Positions 49,563 through 58,251 of a stretch of DNA of 64,000 bases are shown in pieces (positions within the stretch are counted from its first letter, which is position 1; each line of letters opens with the position of its first letter). Where the stretch lies: contig NZ_JAYESJ010000001.1 of NCBI RefSeq assembly GCF_034720595.1, positions 498,501 to 562,500 of the forward strand, read 5' to 3'. The notes beneath the pieces were generated by a model that was not told where the DNA came from, searched no databases, and saw only the letters and a list, made by a program, of their open reading frames with translations. Position numbers and translations under genes: made by a program. The DNA comes from Rhizobium sp. CC-YZS058 (lineage in GTDB: Bacteria; Pseudomonadota; Alphaproteobacteria; Rhizobiales; Rhizobiaceae).

Positions 49563-49868
49563 TCAGTCGTGCGGGCGGCGGGCGGAAAAGCTCGCCTGCT
49601 GCTCCGCCGTCGCCTCGCGCTGATGCTGATCGCGCCAGGTCTCGTAGGGCATGCCATAGATGCGCTCGCGCGATTCCTCCTTGCTCATCGGCAGGCCGGC
49701 TTCTTCCGCCGCTTCCCGCAACCAGTTCGACAGGCAGTTCCGGCAGAAGCCCGCGAGGTTCATCAGGTCGATGTTCTGCACATCGCTGCGGGTGGAGAGA
49801 TGGGCGAGCAGCCTGCGGAAGGCCGCGGCTTCGAGGTCGCGCTTCTCGGTTTCTGTCAGGTCGAGCAT
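49563..49868 (-). CDS. DUF1244 family protein
   Basis: A 101-residue protein with the family signature NLAGFCRNCLSNWLREAA followed by SKEESRERIYGMPYETWR. The two cysteines in CRNC are conserved in the family, which is of unknown function and common in proteobacteria. ATG at 49868 has AAAGGA upstream. The C-terminal 20 residues are polar and variable. Confidence 0.9.
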   Translation of the reverse strand: MLDLTETEKRDLEAAAFRRLLAHLSTRSDVQNIDLMNLAGFCRNCLSNWLREAAEEAGLPMSKEESRERIYGMPYETWRDQHQREATAEQQASFSARRPHD

Positions 49869-49898
49869 GGTCTGTCCTTTCGTCACGATGCGCGGTGA

Positions 49899-50006
49899 GA
49901 GCATATCCGGCACAACCGTGTCAGCGGTTTTGCGTGCGGACTGCGGCAAGGCCAAGATGGAGCATGTCCAGCAAACGTGCCTCAGCGGGTTTGTATCCGG
50001 ACTGCG
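49899..50006. repeat. two tandem copies of a 47-bp extragenic repeat
   Basis: Unit 1 (49899-49945) and unit 2 (49960-50006) start with GAGCAT and end with CAGCGG-TTTG-CGGACTGCG; over the last 25 bases they agree at 21. They resemble a dispersed intergenic element of rhizobia (roughly GAGCAATTCCAGCAAAAG...GCGGTTTTGCGTCCGG) that I recall from other genomes. They lie in the DUF1244 upstream region. Confidence 0.6.
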
Positions 50007-50036
50007 CGAGAATGCGAATGTCAGGCGATCCGGTTG

Positions 50037-50852
50037 TCACGAACTGATGCTTTCTTCGTCATAGGGCCCAGTTCGCGAAGGGTGCTGCAGAGGGACATGC
50101 AACGCCTCTCGAGCATTGAGGCTTTCGAAGATCGGAGCCAGCCGATCCGCCCAGGCGGCAACACCGGCTTCATCGCCGATCTGGTCCTGGCGGATCTCGA
50201 TCAGCGCATGCGCCAGGCCCGGGCGCATGCCGTGGCGGTAGAGGGTGTCGCCGCGCAGCGCGCCGTCATAGGGTTCGTTGTCGGCCACGGTCAGCGTGCC
50301 GTCTTCGGCAAGCGCCGCGAGCAGCGGGCGCATTGCCCGGTCGTCGCCGTCCCAGAGAACGGTGACCTCCCACGGGCGTGGCACGCCCTTCCAATGCGGC
50401 GTGAAGGAGTGCAGCGAGAGAAGCAGCGGCGCCTTGCCGGAAGCCTCCGCCGTGCGTGCGATCGCAGCGCCGACCGCCTGGTGATAGGGCCGATGGAAGC
50501 GAGCCAGCCGGCGCTCGCGCTCTTCGGCCGACATCGGATGGTTCGCGGGGATGATCGCACCGTCGGAAATGCGCATGATCAGCGTCGGATCGTCCTCGCC
50601 GCGGTTCGGGTCGATCAGCAGGCGCGAAAAGCGGCTCATGACTGCCGGCACCTTCAGCCGCGCCGCAAGGGCGCGCAGCAGCGGTTCGATGCCGATGTCA
50701 TAGGCGATGTGGCGGGCAAAGGCGGCGGGCGGCAGGCCGAGGTCGCCATAGTCGGGCGGCAGCAGCGCAGTGGCGTGATCGCCGAGCAGCAGAAGCCCGC
50801 GATCATAGGCGCCGTCGATGATCTCGAAGGCTTCGTTGGCCGCCAGGGTCAC
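50037..50852 (-). CDS. N-formylglutamate amidohydrolase family protein (second copy)
   Basis: A 271-residue FGase-family protein, clearly different from the one at 13397. Features are LLLLGDHATALLPPDYGDLG (the first metal His region), SRFSRLLIDPNRGEDDPT, SLHSFTPHWKGVPRPWEV and ALIEIRQDQI. The HSFTP segment marks the subgroup often annotated as an uncharacterised FGase-like amidohydrolase. The substrate is unknown. It is divergent from the DUF1036 gene. Confidence 0.85.
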   Translation of the reverse strand: MTLAANEAFEIIDGAYDRGLLLLGDHATALLPPDYGDLGLPPAAFARHIAYDIGIEPLLRALAARLKVPAVMSRFSRLLIDPNRGEDDPTLIMRISDGAIIPANHPMSAEERERRLARFHRPYHQAVGAAIARTAEASGKAPLLLSLHSFTPHWKGVPRPWEVTVLWDGDDRAMRPLLAALAEDGTLTVADNEPYDGALRGDTLYRHGMRPGLAHALIEIRQDQIGDEAGVAAWADRLAPIFESLNAREALHVPLQHPSRTGPYDEESISS

Positions 50853-51067
50853 GCGCTGTCCCTCCCTCTTCGCCGCTGCGGAATGCCACGCCGGCGCGTC
50901 CTTCGCAAGTCATTGAGCCCAGCCAGCAATTTCGTCGAGAAAAAGCCGGACATGGGCTCTCTCTCCCGCGTTGACTTTCCGGGCACGAAGTCGCAAGAAA
51001 GTGCCTCGACAAACGCAATGGAGCTCCATTGGAAACCGTGTCTCGACACTCCTTCCCCTCGTCGAAC

Positions 51068-51514
51068 ATGCGTCGATCGTTTCTAGGCGTGGTGGCGTTC
51101 TTTTCGCTCTCCCTGGCCGCACCGCTTTTCCTCCCCAGCGAAGCGCATGCGGAATTCCGTGTCTGCAACGGCACGCAGAATCTCGTCGGCGTGGCGATCG
51201 GCTATCGGGCCAAGGAAGGCTGGATCACCGAAGGGTGGTGGCAGGTGCCTGCAACGACCTGCGCGACCCTGATCGAGGGCGAGTTGGAATCACGCTACTA
51301 CTATCTCTACGCAGAGGATGCGGCCCGCGGCGGACGCTGGACGGGCAATGTCAACATGTGCGTGGCGGAGAACGAGTTCAAGATCACCGGCGTGCAAGAC
51401 TGTTTCGCACGCGGTTTCCAGCGGATTGGCTTCAAGGAATATGACACGGGACGTCAGGGGAGCTGGATGGTTCAGCTCTCGGATACGCCCGGGACTCAAG
51501 AAGGCCAGAACTGA
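51068..51514 (+). CDS. DUF1036 exported protein
   Basis: A 148-residue protein with a signal peptide (FLGVVAFFSLSLAAPLFLPSEAHA) and a DUF1036 domain (FRVCNGTQNLVGVAIGYRAKEGWITEGWW, RYYYLYAEDA), rich in Trp, Gly and Cys. Function unknown. ATG at 51068 starts the signal peptide; the upstream ATG at 51029 adds 13 residues with no support. Its stop overlaps the pykA ATG by one base. Confidence 0.88.
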   Translation: MRRSFLGVVAFFSLSLAAPLFLPSEAHAEFRVCNGTQNLVGVAIGYRAKEGWITEGWWQVPATTCATLIEGELESRYYYLYAEDAARGGRWTGNVNMCVAENEFKITGVQDCFARGFQRIGFKEYDTGRQGSWMVQLSDTPGTQEGQN

Positions 51515-52953
51515 TGAGACGGAATCGAAAAGCCAAGATCCTCGCGACGCTCGGACCAGCGTCGAGCGAGGAGCACATGATCCAGAAGCTGCACGAGGCG
51601 GGCGCCGATCTCTTCCGGATCAATATGAGCCATGCCAGCCATGATGTCATGCGCACGCTGATCAAGCGCATCCGCGCGGTGGAAGAGCGCTGCGGTCGTC
51701 CGATCGGCATCCTGGCCGACCTTCAGGGCCCGAAGCTGCGCGTCGGCAAGTTTGCCGAAGGCAAGGTGGAGCTGACCCCCGGCCAGACCTTCACGCTCGA
51801 CAACAACGAGGCGCCCGGCGACAACACCCGCGTCTTCCTGCCCCATCCGGAAATTCTCGAATCGGTCAAGGCCGGCCATCGCCTGCTGATCGATGACGGC
51901 AAGCTGCATCTGCGCGCCGAAAGTTCGGACGGCACGAAGATCGTCTGCACCGTCGTCTCCGGCACCAAGATTTCCGACCGCAAGGGCGTCAGCCTGCCCG
52001 ATACGCTGCTCGGCGTCGGTGCGCTGACCGAGAAGGACCGTGCCGATCTCGACGCCGTTCTGGAAACGGACGAGGTCGACTGGGTGGCGCTCTCCTTCAT
52101 CCAGCGTCCGGAAGATCTGTCGGAAGTGCGCAAGGTTTCCCGCGGCCGGGTCGGGCTCATGTCCAAGATCGAAAAGCCACAGGCGATCGAACGGATCGAC
52201 GAGATCATCGAACTCTCCGACGCGTTGATGGTCGCGCGTGGCGACCTTGGGGTGGAAATGCCGCTCGAGGCCGTGCCCGGCCTGCAGAAGCAGTTGATCC
52301 GCGCCTGCCGCCGCGCCGGCAAGCCGGTGGTCGTTGCCACCCAGATGCTGGAATCGATGATCTCCGCGCCGGTGCCCACCCGCGCCGAAGTTTCCGACGT
52401 TGCGACCGCCGTCTTCGAAGGCGCCGATGCGGTCATGCTCTCGGCCGAATCCGCCTCCGGCGACTACCCGGTCGAAGCGGTTTCGACCATGGCCTCGATC
52501 GCCAGCAAGGTGGAAACCGATCCGCATTATCCGGGCATCATCTATGCCCAGCGCACGCCGCCGGAAGCCACCGGCGCCGATGCGATCTCGCTGGCTGCCC
52601 ATCAGATCGCCGAAACGCTGCGTCTCTCGGCCATCGTTTGCTACACGGCCTCCGGCAACACCGGTCTGCGCACCGCGCGCGAGCGGCCGCAGGTGCCGAT
52701 CCTGGCGCTGTCGCCGGTCATCCAGACGGCTCGTCGTCTCTCGGTCGTCTGGGGCACGCACTGCGTCGTCACCTCCGACGCGACCGATCTCGACGACATG
52801 GTCAACCGCGCCTGCCGTATCGTGGCCGCGGAGGGCTTCGGCAAGCCGGGCGACCGCATCATCATCTCGGCCGGTGTGCCGCTCGGCACGCCCGGCGCGA
52901 CCAACATGCTGCGCATCGCCTATATCGGCCAGGACGGCATGAGCGGCGTCTGA
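51514..52953 (+). CDS. pykA: pyruvate kinase
   Basis: PykA, 479 residues, makes pyruvate and ATP from phosphoenolpyruvate and ADP. Key segments are the start KILATLGPASSEEH, FRINMSHAS, the active-site MSKIEKPQAIERIDEII with VARGDLGVEMPLEAVP, QMLESMISAPVPTRAEVSDVA and the C-terminal domain CYTASGNTGLRTARERP. Translationally coupled to the DUF1036 gene by a one-base overlap (TGATG). A terminator follows. Confidence 0.97.
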   Translation: MRRNRKAKILATLGPASSEEHMIQKLHEAGADLFRINMSHASHDVMRTLIKRIRAVEERCGRPIGILADLQGPKLRVGKFAEGKVELTPGQTFTLDNNEAPGDNTRVFLPHPEILESVKAGHRLLIDDGKLHLRAESSDGTKIVCTVVSGTKISDRKGVSLPDTLLGVGALTEKDRADLDAVLETDEVDWVALSFIQRPEDLSEVRKVSRGRVGLMSKIEKPQAIERIDEIIELSDALMVARGDLGVEMPLEAVPGLQKQLIRACRRAGKPVVVATQMLESMISAPVPTRAEVSDVATAVFEGADAVMLSAESASGDYPVEAVSTMASIASKVETDPHYPGIIYAQRTPPEATGADAISLAAHQIAETLRLSAIVCYTASGNTGLRTARERPQVPILALSPVIQTARRLSVVWGTHCVVTSDATDLDDMVNRACRIVAAEGFGKPGDRIIISAGVPLGTPGATNMLRIAYIGQDGMSGV

Positions 52954-52982
52954 GCCCCGTGCCTGTGTCCTGATCTCCATAG

Positions 52983-53013
52983 CGCCGCTCCTGAACAGGG
53001 GCGGCGTTTTCGT
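52983..53013 (+). terminator. intrinsic terminator of pykA
   Basis: Stem CGCCGCTCCTG (52983-52993) with CAGGGGCGGCG (52996-53006), one G-T pair, tail TTTTCGTT. It lies 30 bases after the stop and before a convergent gene. Confidence 0.85.
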
Positions 53014-53021
53014 TGGCGCTC

Positions 53022-54119
53022 TCAGTTCTCGTTGTCTTTGGCAATCCGTGCTTCGTCGGCACGGGCGATTGCGTCGAGATCGCGGGGCTGTCCGGCAACA
53101 GTTTCGATGGCGGCTATCGCCAGGTCGGTGACGATATAATCCGGCTTGTGGCCGAGGTTATGCACGGTCACAAGCCGGCTCCCGGCAATATCGCGTGCAA
53201 GGCCCCTGGAGTGGATCTCGGGGAGAACGATCTTGTCGCGGTCGCCGGTGATGATCACGGTCGGCGCTTTGATCTCCGTGTAGCGCGGCGAAACGCGTTT
53301 CACATAGTCGAGCAGATTGGCGATATCGATCGCATTGTTCTGGAACTGGCGCGGGCGCAGCGCGAGGCGGATCTGCGCGGCAGCAATGTAGTTGTCCGGC
53401 CGATGATTGGGCGCGAAGACACTGCGGGTCGCCGTGTCGACCAGCGCAAGGCCCACCGGCGGCGCAACCAGCGTCGCGAAGAGATCGCCGATCAGCGGAA
53501 TGCGCGCCACCGAATAGTACCAGTCGATGCCGCCGGGCCAGGGATGCGTGGCTGGCGAGAGAAAGACGAGGCCGGCGACCCGCTCCTTGTGCTCCAGAGC
53601 GAAACTGGCCGCGATCGCGCCGCCGAAGGAATGTGCGACGATGATCGCTTTGTCGATGCCGCGCTTCGTCATCAGGGCGGCAATCGCGTTGGCTTGGCCA
53701 TCGGGAAAGGCGTTGCGAGGGCCGCCGCGCTCGGAGTAGCCGAGCCCGGGCCGATCGAGAAACAGCATTTCCGCGCGGCCTTCGAGCTTGGCGCGAAAGG
53801 CGGTCATCGGATCGTTCAGGTTGGCACTGGCGCCGTGGATGAAGACGAGCGGCGGCAGGTCGGCGCCGGCCGGGCGCGGCACATGCACGCTGTTCATCCG
53901 AAAACCGCCGACATCGATGAGTTCGCCCCGATTGACGTTCTCCCGCTCGAAAGCCGAGGCCTGATAGGTGCTGAAACCGAAGGCGGCGAGAAGGGCGGCC
54001 AGGAAGCCGGTGAGAACGAAAAGCATGAGGCGACCCAAGGGGCGAAATCGGGAAGGGAAGGGCACGGGAACCAGGCTCGAGAGGATAGGCCGCGAGGTTG
54101 CGGCCAACTCCCTACGCAT
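53022..54119 (-). CDS. alpha/beta hydrolase, membrane-anchored
   Basis: A serine hydrolase with an N-terminal anchor (LMLFVLTGFLAALLAAFGF) and a hydrolase fold: oxyanion VFIHGASAN, nucleophile AHSFGGAIA, acid TGDRDKIV and His NLGHKPDY. The substrate is unknown. The start is unclear; ATG at 54119 gives 365 residues, and ATG at 54026 starts at the anchor. It lies 52 bases after the TPR gene on the same strand. Confidence 0.85.
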   Translation of the reverse strand: MRRELAATSRPILSSLVPVPFPSRFRPLGRLMLFVLTGFLAALLAAFGFSTYQASAFERENVNRGELIDVGGFRMNSVHVPRPAGADLPPLVFIHGASANLNDPMTAFRAKLEGRAEMLFLDRPGLGYSERGGPRNAFPDGQANAIAALMTKRGIDKAIIVAHSFGGAIAASFALEHKERVAGLVFLSPATHPWPGGIDWYYSVARIPLIGDLFATLVAPPVGLALVDTATRSVFAPNHRPDNYIAAAQIRLALRPRQFQNNAIDIANLLDYVKRVSPRYTEIKAPTVIITGDRDKIVLPEIHSRGLARDIAGSRLVTVHNLGHKPDYIVTDLAIAAIETVAGQPRDLDAIARADEARIAKDNEN

Positions 54120-54171
54120 CGCGCGAGACGATGGTTCAGATAACAAGGGAGAGCGGGACGGGCGAGGGGTG

Positions 54172-54792
54172 TCAGGTGCGGTTGCCCGCCAGCTTCTCCT
54201 CGATCTCGCCCAGCTGCTCCTGCGCCTTGCGTTCGGCCGGATAGACCGCCAGGAACCGCTCCCAGGCCTTGAGGGCCAACGCATCCTCACCGGAGGCGGA
54301 AAGGATCGCCGCCATGCCGGCCAGCGCCCCGAAGTGGCGAGGCTCCAGCGCCAGCACCTGGTTGATGTCGGACATCGACTTTCGGTAATTGCCCATCTGG
54401 TAATGCAGTGTCGCACGCTGGTTCCAGCCCTCGACATAGGTCGGGTCGAGCGCGATCACCTGGTCGTAGAGATCAAGCGCACTTGGCTGCTTGCTGGCGG
54501 CGACGGCCTTGGCGGCCCATTGCATCAGGAGATCGACGGAGGCGCTGCCCGAAACCTGCCATTCGCTGCGAATCGCATCAGCGATCTCACGCGCCTTGTC
54601 GGCATCGCGCTGGCGTTTCAGCGCTGCAAACAGCGTGTCGAGCTTCTCGGCGTGCGTGGGCGGCGGTGCAGGCATGGCGGCGGGTGGCGCAGCCTGTGGC
54701 GTGGTGGGAGGCGGCGTGCCTTGCTGCGCGGCCACGGGGCCGGCCACGAGGGCGGCGGCGAGAATCAGCGTTCGGATCAACAAAACGGCCAT
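54172..54792 (-). CDS. TPR-repeat exported protein
   Basis: A 206-residue protein with a signal peptide (residues 1-22, ending PVAAQ), a Pro-rich linker and tetratricopeptide repeats in the second half (SALDLYDQVIALDPTYVEGWNQRATLHYQMGNY, then a second and partial third repeat). TPRs usually hold protein partners. The start codon lies inside a 14-bp hairpin (54786-54818). Upstream on the same strand is rpmJ. Confidence 0.82.
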   Translation of the reverse strand: MAVLLIRTLILAAALVAGPVAAQQGTPPPTTPQAAPPAAMPAPPPTHAEKLDTLFAALKRQRDADKAREIADAIRSEWQVSGSASVDLLMQWAAKAVAASKQPSALDLYDQVIALDPTYVEGWNQRATLHYQMGNYRKSMSDINQVLALEPRHFGALAGMAAILSASGEDALALKAWERFLAVYPAERKAQEQLGEIEEKLAGNRT

Positions 54793-54818
54793 GGCGGGAA
54801 CCTATCCCGCCATGGCCG
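54786..54818 (-). promoter_or_regulatory. 14-bp hairpin covering the TPR gene start codon
   Basis: CGGCCATGGCGGGA (54786-54799) and its exact complement (54805-54818) around loop ACCTA. The ATG (54790-54792) is in one arm and the GGGA/AGG ribosome binding region in the other arm and loop. No T run is present, so it is not a normal rpmJ terminator. Confidence 0.6.
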
Positions 54819-54886
54819 AACGTCCAATCAAAATCGAGGCATCAACCGGTCTGCCGAAGAACGAACCGGGCGAGCGCCACCGATCC

Positions 54887-55012
54887 TCAGCCCTGGCGGG
54901 CCTTGAAGCGCGGGTTCAGCTTGTTGATGATGTAAACGCGACCCTTGCGGCGAACCAGGCGGTTTTCGCGGTGACGGGCCTTCAGCGACTTGAGCGAATT
55001 CTTGATCTTCAT
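54887..55012 (-). CDS. rpmJ: 50S ribosomal protein L36
   Basis: A 41-residue basic protein of the large ribosomal subunit ([17 protein letters not shown] to the end RFKARQG). It has no cysteines, so it is the zinc-free C-minus type common in alphaproteobacteria. ATG at 55012. A promoter with perfect -35 TTGACA and a structured leader precede it. Confidence 0.96.
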   Translation of the reverse strand: MKIKNSLKSLKARHRENRLVRRKGRVYIINKLNPRFKARQG

Positions 55013-55066
55013 GGGTCTAGTCCGCAGTTTCGGCGAGTTGAGGGTCGCACGGGTCTCTAACAATCG

Positions 55067-55107
55067 AAAGCGCGCCATCAGGTTTTCCAAAAACCCAAGC
55101 GCGCTTT
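55067..55107 (-). promoter_or_regulatory. stem-loop in the rpmJ leader
   Basis: AAAGCGCGC (55067-55075) pairs with GCGCGCTTT (55099-55107) around a 23-base loop that itself contains GGTTTT/AAAACC. It lies between the predicted start (about 55113) and the rpmJ ATG. Confidence 0.55.
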
Positions 55108-55119
55108 AAGGGTGGCAGG

Positions 55120-55148
55120 CCAATAGCGCGACGCCTCTTTCCTGTCAA
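55120..55148 (-). promoter_or_regulatory. sigma-70 promoter of rpmJ
   Basis: Minus strand TTGACA (55143-55148), exactly 17 bases, TATTGG (55120-55125). The -35 box is perfect and the context CTATTG fits rhizobial -10 boxes. Confidence 0.7.
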
Positions 55149-55192
55149 CCTTGGACGCCCGGAATTCACCGGTTCGCCCGCTTGACAGGAGG

Positions 55193-56242
55193 TCAGCGCA
55201 GCGTCGTCACATGGCCCATCTTGCGGCCCGGCCGCGCTTCGGCCTTGCCATAGAGGTGGACGAGCGTGCGCGGTTTCGCCAGCCAAGCCGGGACCTGGTC
55301 GATCTCGTCGCCGATCAGATTGTGCATGATGCAGTCCGAATGGCGCGAAGGGTCGCCCAGCGGCAGGCCGGCCACGGCGCGCATGTGCTGTTCGAATTGC
55401 GAGACGACACAGGCTGCTTCCGTCCAGTGGCCGGAATTGTGCACCCGCGGCGCGATCTCGTTGACGGCGAGCCCGCCGTCGGAGGTAGCGAAGAACTCCA
55501 CTCCGATGACGCCAACATAGTCGAGCGCATCGACGATCGCCGTCGCCGCCGCGCGGGCGCTCTCGGCGAGGTCGGCCGGCAGGGCGGCGGGGACGGTTGA
55601 GGTGGCAAGGATGCCGTTGCGGTGGACATTTTCCGCGGGATCGAAGCAGAGAACGCTGCCATCCTGCCCGCGCGCCGCGATGATCGAGATTTCCCGCTCG
55701 AACCGGACGAAGCTTTCGAGGATCAGCGGCACGGCGCCAAGAGCGGCATAGACGGCCGCCGGATCATCCGCGTCGTCGCGGAACACATGCTGCCCCTTGC
55801 CATCATAGCCGAGGCGGCGGGTCTTGAGCACGCCTTGGCCGCCGAATGCGGCCAGCGCGGCCTTGAGATCGGCAAGACTGTCGACGGCGTGAAAGCGGGC
55901 GGTTTCCAGGCCGCAGGCATTCAGGAAACGCTTTTCGGTCACGCGGTCCTGGGCCACTTCCAGCGCCTTCGGCGGCGGGAAGACGGGCAGGCTGCGGGCA
56001 AGGCGCGCGGCGGCGGCCACGGGCACGTTCTCGAATTCATAGGTCACGAGATCGCAGGCTGCAGCCAGCGCGTCGAGCGCCTGGTCGTCGTCATAGGCGC
56101 CGACGATCTGGCGCGTGGCGGTCTGGGCGGCGGGGCAATCCGCCTGCGGCTCCAGAATGACGGTGCGCAGGTTGAGCCGCGCGGCGGCCATGGCAAGCAT
56201 GCGGCCAAGCTGGCCGCCCCCGATGATGCCGATGGTTTTCAT
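55193..56242 (-). CDS. purK: 5-(carboxyamino)imidazole ribonucleotide synthase
   Basis: PurK, 349 residues, is the ATP-grasp enzyme that carboxylates AIR with bicarbonate in purine synthesis. The start [19 protein letters not shown], the ATP-grasp segment [17 protein letters not shown] and [14 protein letters not shown] are standard. Its ATG overlaps the purE stop by four bases. It ends just before rpmJ's promoter region. Confidence 0.96.
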   Translation of the reverse strand: MKTIGIIGGGQLGRMLAMAAARLNLRTVILEPQADCPAAQTATRQIVGAYDDDQALDALAAACDLVTYEFENVPVAAAARLARSLPVFPPPKALEVAQDRVTEKRFLNACGLETARFHAVDSLADLKAALAAFGGQGVLKTRRLGYDGKGQHVFRDDADDPAAVYAALGAVPLILESFVRFEREISIIAARGQDGSVLCFDPAENVHRNGILATSTVPAALPADLAESARAAATAIVDALDYVGVIGVEFFATSDGGLAVNEIAPRVHNSGHWTEAACVVSQFEQHMRAVAGLPLGDPSRHSDCIMHNLIGDEIDQVPAWLAKPRTLVHLYGKAEARPGRKMGHVTTLR

Positions 56243-56739
56243 GACGCATCGACCGGAAATTCGGCAACGGCGGCGCTCTGTTCCTCGCGCCAGATATCCA
56301 GCCGGTCGGCGAGGTCGGGGTCGGAGAGCGCGAGCACCGCGGCGGCGAGGAGCGCGGCATTGATGGCGCCGGCCCGGCCGATTGCCAGCGTGCCGACCGG
56401 TATGCCCGCCGGCATCTGGACGATGGAGAGCAGGCTGTCCTGGCCGGAAAGCGCCTTGGACTGGACCGGCACGCCGAAAACCGGGAGCGGCGTCATGGCG
56501 GCCGCCATGCCGGGCAGATGCGCCGCGCCGCCGGCACCGGCAATGATGACCTTGAAGCCCGCGTCCCGCGCGCCGCGGGCAAAATCGAACAGGCGTTCCG
56601 GTGTGCGATGGGCGGAGACGATCCGCGCCTCGTAGTCGACGCCGAGCGCCTCGAGCATATCGGCAGCGTTCTTCATGGTTTCCCAATCGGACTGACTGCC
56701 CATGATGATGGCCACCTGCGGGGCGCGCGTCTGGCTCAA
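56239..56739 (-). CDS. purE: N5-carboxyaminoimidazole ribonucleotide mutase
   Basis: PurE, 166 residues (class I), moves the carboxyl group from N5-CAIR to give CAIR. Motifs [34 protein letters not shown] and [13 protein letters not shown] are all present. It starts with TTG (56739) after GAGAGGAG. purE and purK overlap by four bases (ATGA), a common operon. Confidence 0.96.
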   Translation of the reverse strand: MSQTRAPQVAIIMGSQSDWETMKNAADMLEALGVDYEARIVSAHRTPERLFDFARGARDAGFKVIIAGAGGAAHLPGMAAAMTPLPVFGVPVQSKALSGQDSLLSIVQMPAGIPVGTLAIGRAGAINAALLAAAVLALSDPDLADRLDIWREEQSAAVAEFPVDAS

Positions 56740-56861
56740 GGGTCGGCTCCTCTCGAACTTGCCCGGGGGCGGTGATCCGCCAGGCTGCCCGGGTCATGCA
56801 AAGGCTGGGAAGGAACGGGTCAGCGGCAGCGATCGCCACGCGCCGGTCTGGCCGCGCCGCT

Positions 56862-57065
56862 TCAGGCGATGATGTCGGGAATGATCTGGTCTTCGATCTT
56901 GGTGATCTTGTCCTTGATCGCCAGCTTCTTCTTTTTCATGCGCTGAATGCGCAGGGCGTCGCAGCCGATCTGGATCATCGCGTTGATGGCGACGTCGTAA
57001 TCCTCATGCTCCTGGCGCAGCCGCGCCACGCTCAGTCTGAGTTCGGCCTGATCCTGATCTGGCAT
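56862..57065 (-). CDS. DUF465 / YdcH family small protein
   Basis: A 67-residue helical, charged protein (SVARLRQEHEDYDVAINAMI...IQRMKKKKLAIKDKITKIED) of the YdcH family. These small coiled-coil proteins have no established function. A second, divergent copy lies at 57370-57543. ATG at 57065. Confidence 0.82.
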   Translation of the reverse strand: MPDQDQAELRLSVARLRQEHEDYDVAINAMIQIGCDALRIQRMKKKKLAIKDKITKIEDQIIPDIIA

Positions 57066-57369
57066 GCCCGTGCGTTCCTGTCGGCCCCGGCGCGGCCGCA
57101 GCCGCCGCGCTCTCAAAAATGTGCACCCTGCGTGATCCCTAGCCGGGACCACCCGCCTGCGCAAGGCGAAGCGGCCGCAAGCCCCTGTAAGCCTTGGCCT
57201 CGCGTAGCGGCGGCGCCTCCTCTAGCACAGATCCGGCGGTAACGGGAAGTTACCCCTAAGCGCGAATTCACCTTCGACAAATCACCGAACGCGTGGCACA
57301 CTTTCAGGGTTAGAACCTGGAACACCCGGCGTTCGCGACCGGGTGCAAGCAAGAGGAAGGGACTGCCAC
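57066..57369. other. 304-bp divergent intergenic region between two DUF465 genes
   Basis: No gene or clear RNA was found. It should contain both promoters; I could not assign boxes with confidence. Confidence 0.4.
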
Positions 57370-57543
57370 ATGAACATTGAGGCTCATCTCGCAACGCTTG
57401 AGAAAAAACACGGTGTTCTGGAGCAGGAGCTGCATTCCGCGCTTCTGCAGCCATCCACGGATGACACGATGATTGCCGATATCAAGCGGCGGAAGCTGCG
57501 CTTGAAGGATGAGATCGCCAAGATCCGCTCCACGCATCATTGA
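57370..57543 (+). CDS. DUF465 / YdcH family small protein (second copy)
   Basis: A 57-residue protein (MNIEAHLATLEKKHGVLEQE ... IADIKRRKLRLKDEIAKIRS), almost all helix. The KRRKLRLKDEIAKI segment aligns by eye with KKKKLAIKDKITKI of the divergent neighbour, so the two are paralogues. ATG at 57370 with AAGG upstream. A terminator lies about 150 bases downstream. Confidence 0.82.
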   Translation: MNIEAHLATLEKKHGVLEQELHSALLQPSTDDTMIADIKRRKLRLKDEIAKIRSTHH

Positions 57544-57693
57544 GTCTGACATTGAGTGGCAATGATACAGCCAAGGGAGAGGCGTGAAACAACAGGCGCC
57601 CGGACGAGAAGCCGGCAAGCCACCGTTTTGCGGACCGCGTAACAGGCGTAGCGTGACACGCCTCTGGCCGCTTTCACCGCCCGCTCCCCTCTT

Positions 57694-57735
57694 CTGCCCG
57701 CCGTCGGCTCTGCCGCGGCGGGCAGTTTCGTTTTC
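57694..57735 (+). terminator. intrinsic terminator downstream of the second DUF465 gene
   Basis: Perfect 10-bp stem CTGCCCGCCG (57694-57703) with CGGCGGGCAG (57716-57725), tail TTTCGTTTTC. Confidence 0.82.
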
Positions 57736-58143
57736 GGCCCTGGTCTTCGCATCGGGCGCGACGGGAAAGCGGTCGGCCGAGACCGTAAAGCCGGCCCACC
57801 TTCGGCCAAGCGAGAAAGCCAACCCCGTCAATAGATCAACCCGCTCCATCGGAGTGTCGAGGTGCGGCCAGGCGAAGCGGACAGCATGAGAGCGAGCACG
57901 AGCCATGCAGCGGCGGTAGAGCCGCCTCACACGAGTGGAGAAACCGGGTTGACGAGAGACCGCCCGGATCCAGGGTGTGGCGCAGGCTCCCGAGGGAAAT
58001 CCCCGCCATTCCCCACTCCACCCGCGCGCCCTGCAGCCGGCCAGAGAGCCCGTAGATTGGGCGAATCAGTGCCGGCGGTTGCGCTCGGAGATCGGACTGT
58101 CCGCTCTCGTCTGCCCGCCGCGAGGCCGCAAGCGACATCTCCT

Positions 58144-58155
58144 ACTTACGTAAGT
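58144..58155. repeat. 12-bp palindrome ACTTACGTAAGT
   Basis: A perfect palindrome, A+T-rich in a GC-rich setting, about 100 bases beyond the 3' end of the ArsR gene. Possible protein-binding site. Confidence 0.35.
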
Positions 58156-58251
58156 TGAAACTTCGCACGCACGATACCGCATCTCCGAGAAGATGCTGCA
58201 GGCGCGAACGAAGCCCGGCGTTGACGGCGCCGGGGCTATGGAGATGATCGC

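Larger units (their letters stand above)
57544..58251. other. 708-bp region without a supported gene
   Basis: Open frames here are short, GC-driven and have no good starts. A terminator (57694-57735) follows the DUF465 gene, and a 12-bp palindrome lies at 58144-58155. I did not find RNase P, tmRNA or tRNA signatures. Confidence 0.4.

Noticed and set aside
57836..58158. Overlapping open frames on both strands near 58 kb
   Set aside because: No ribosome binding sites and low-complexity products; they overlap each other, as expected for non-coding GC-rich DNA.
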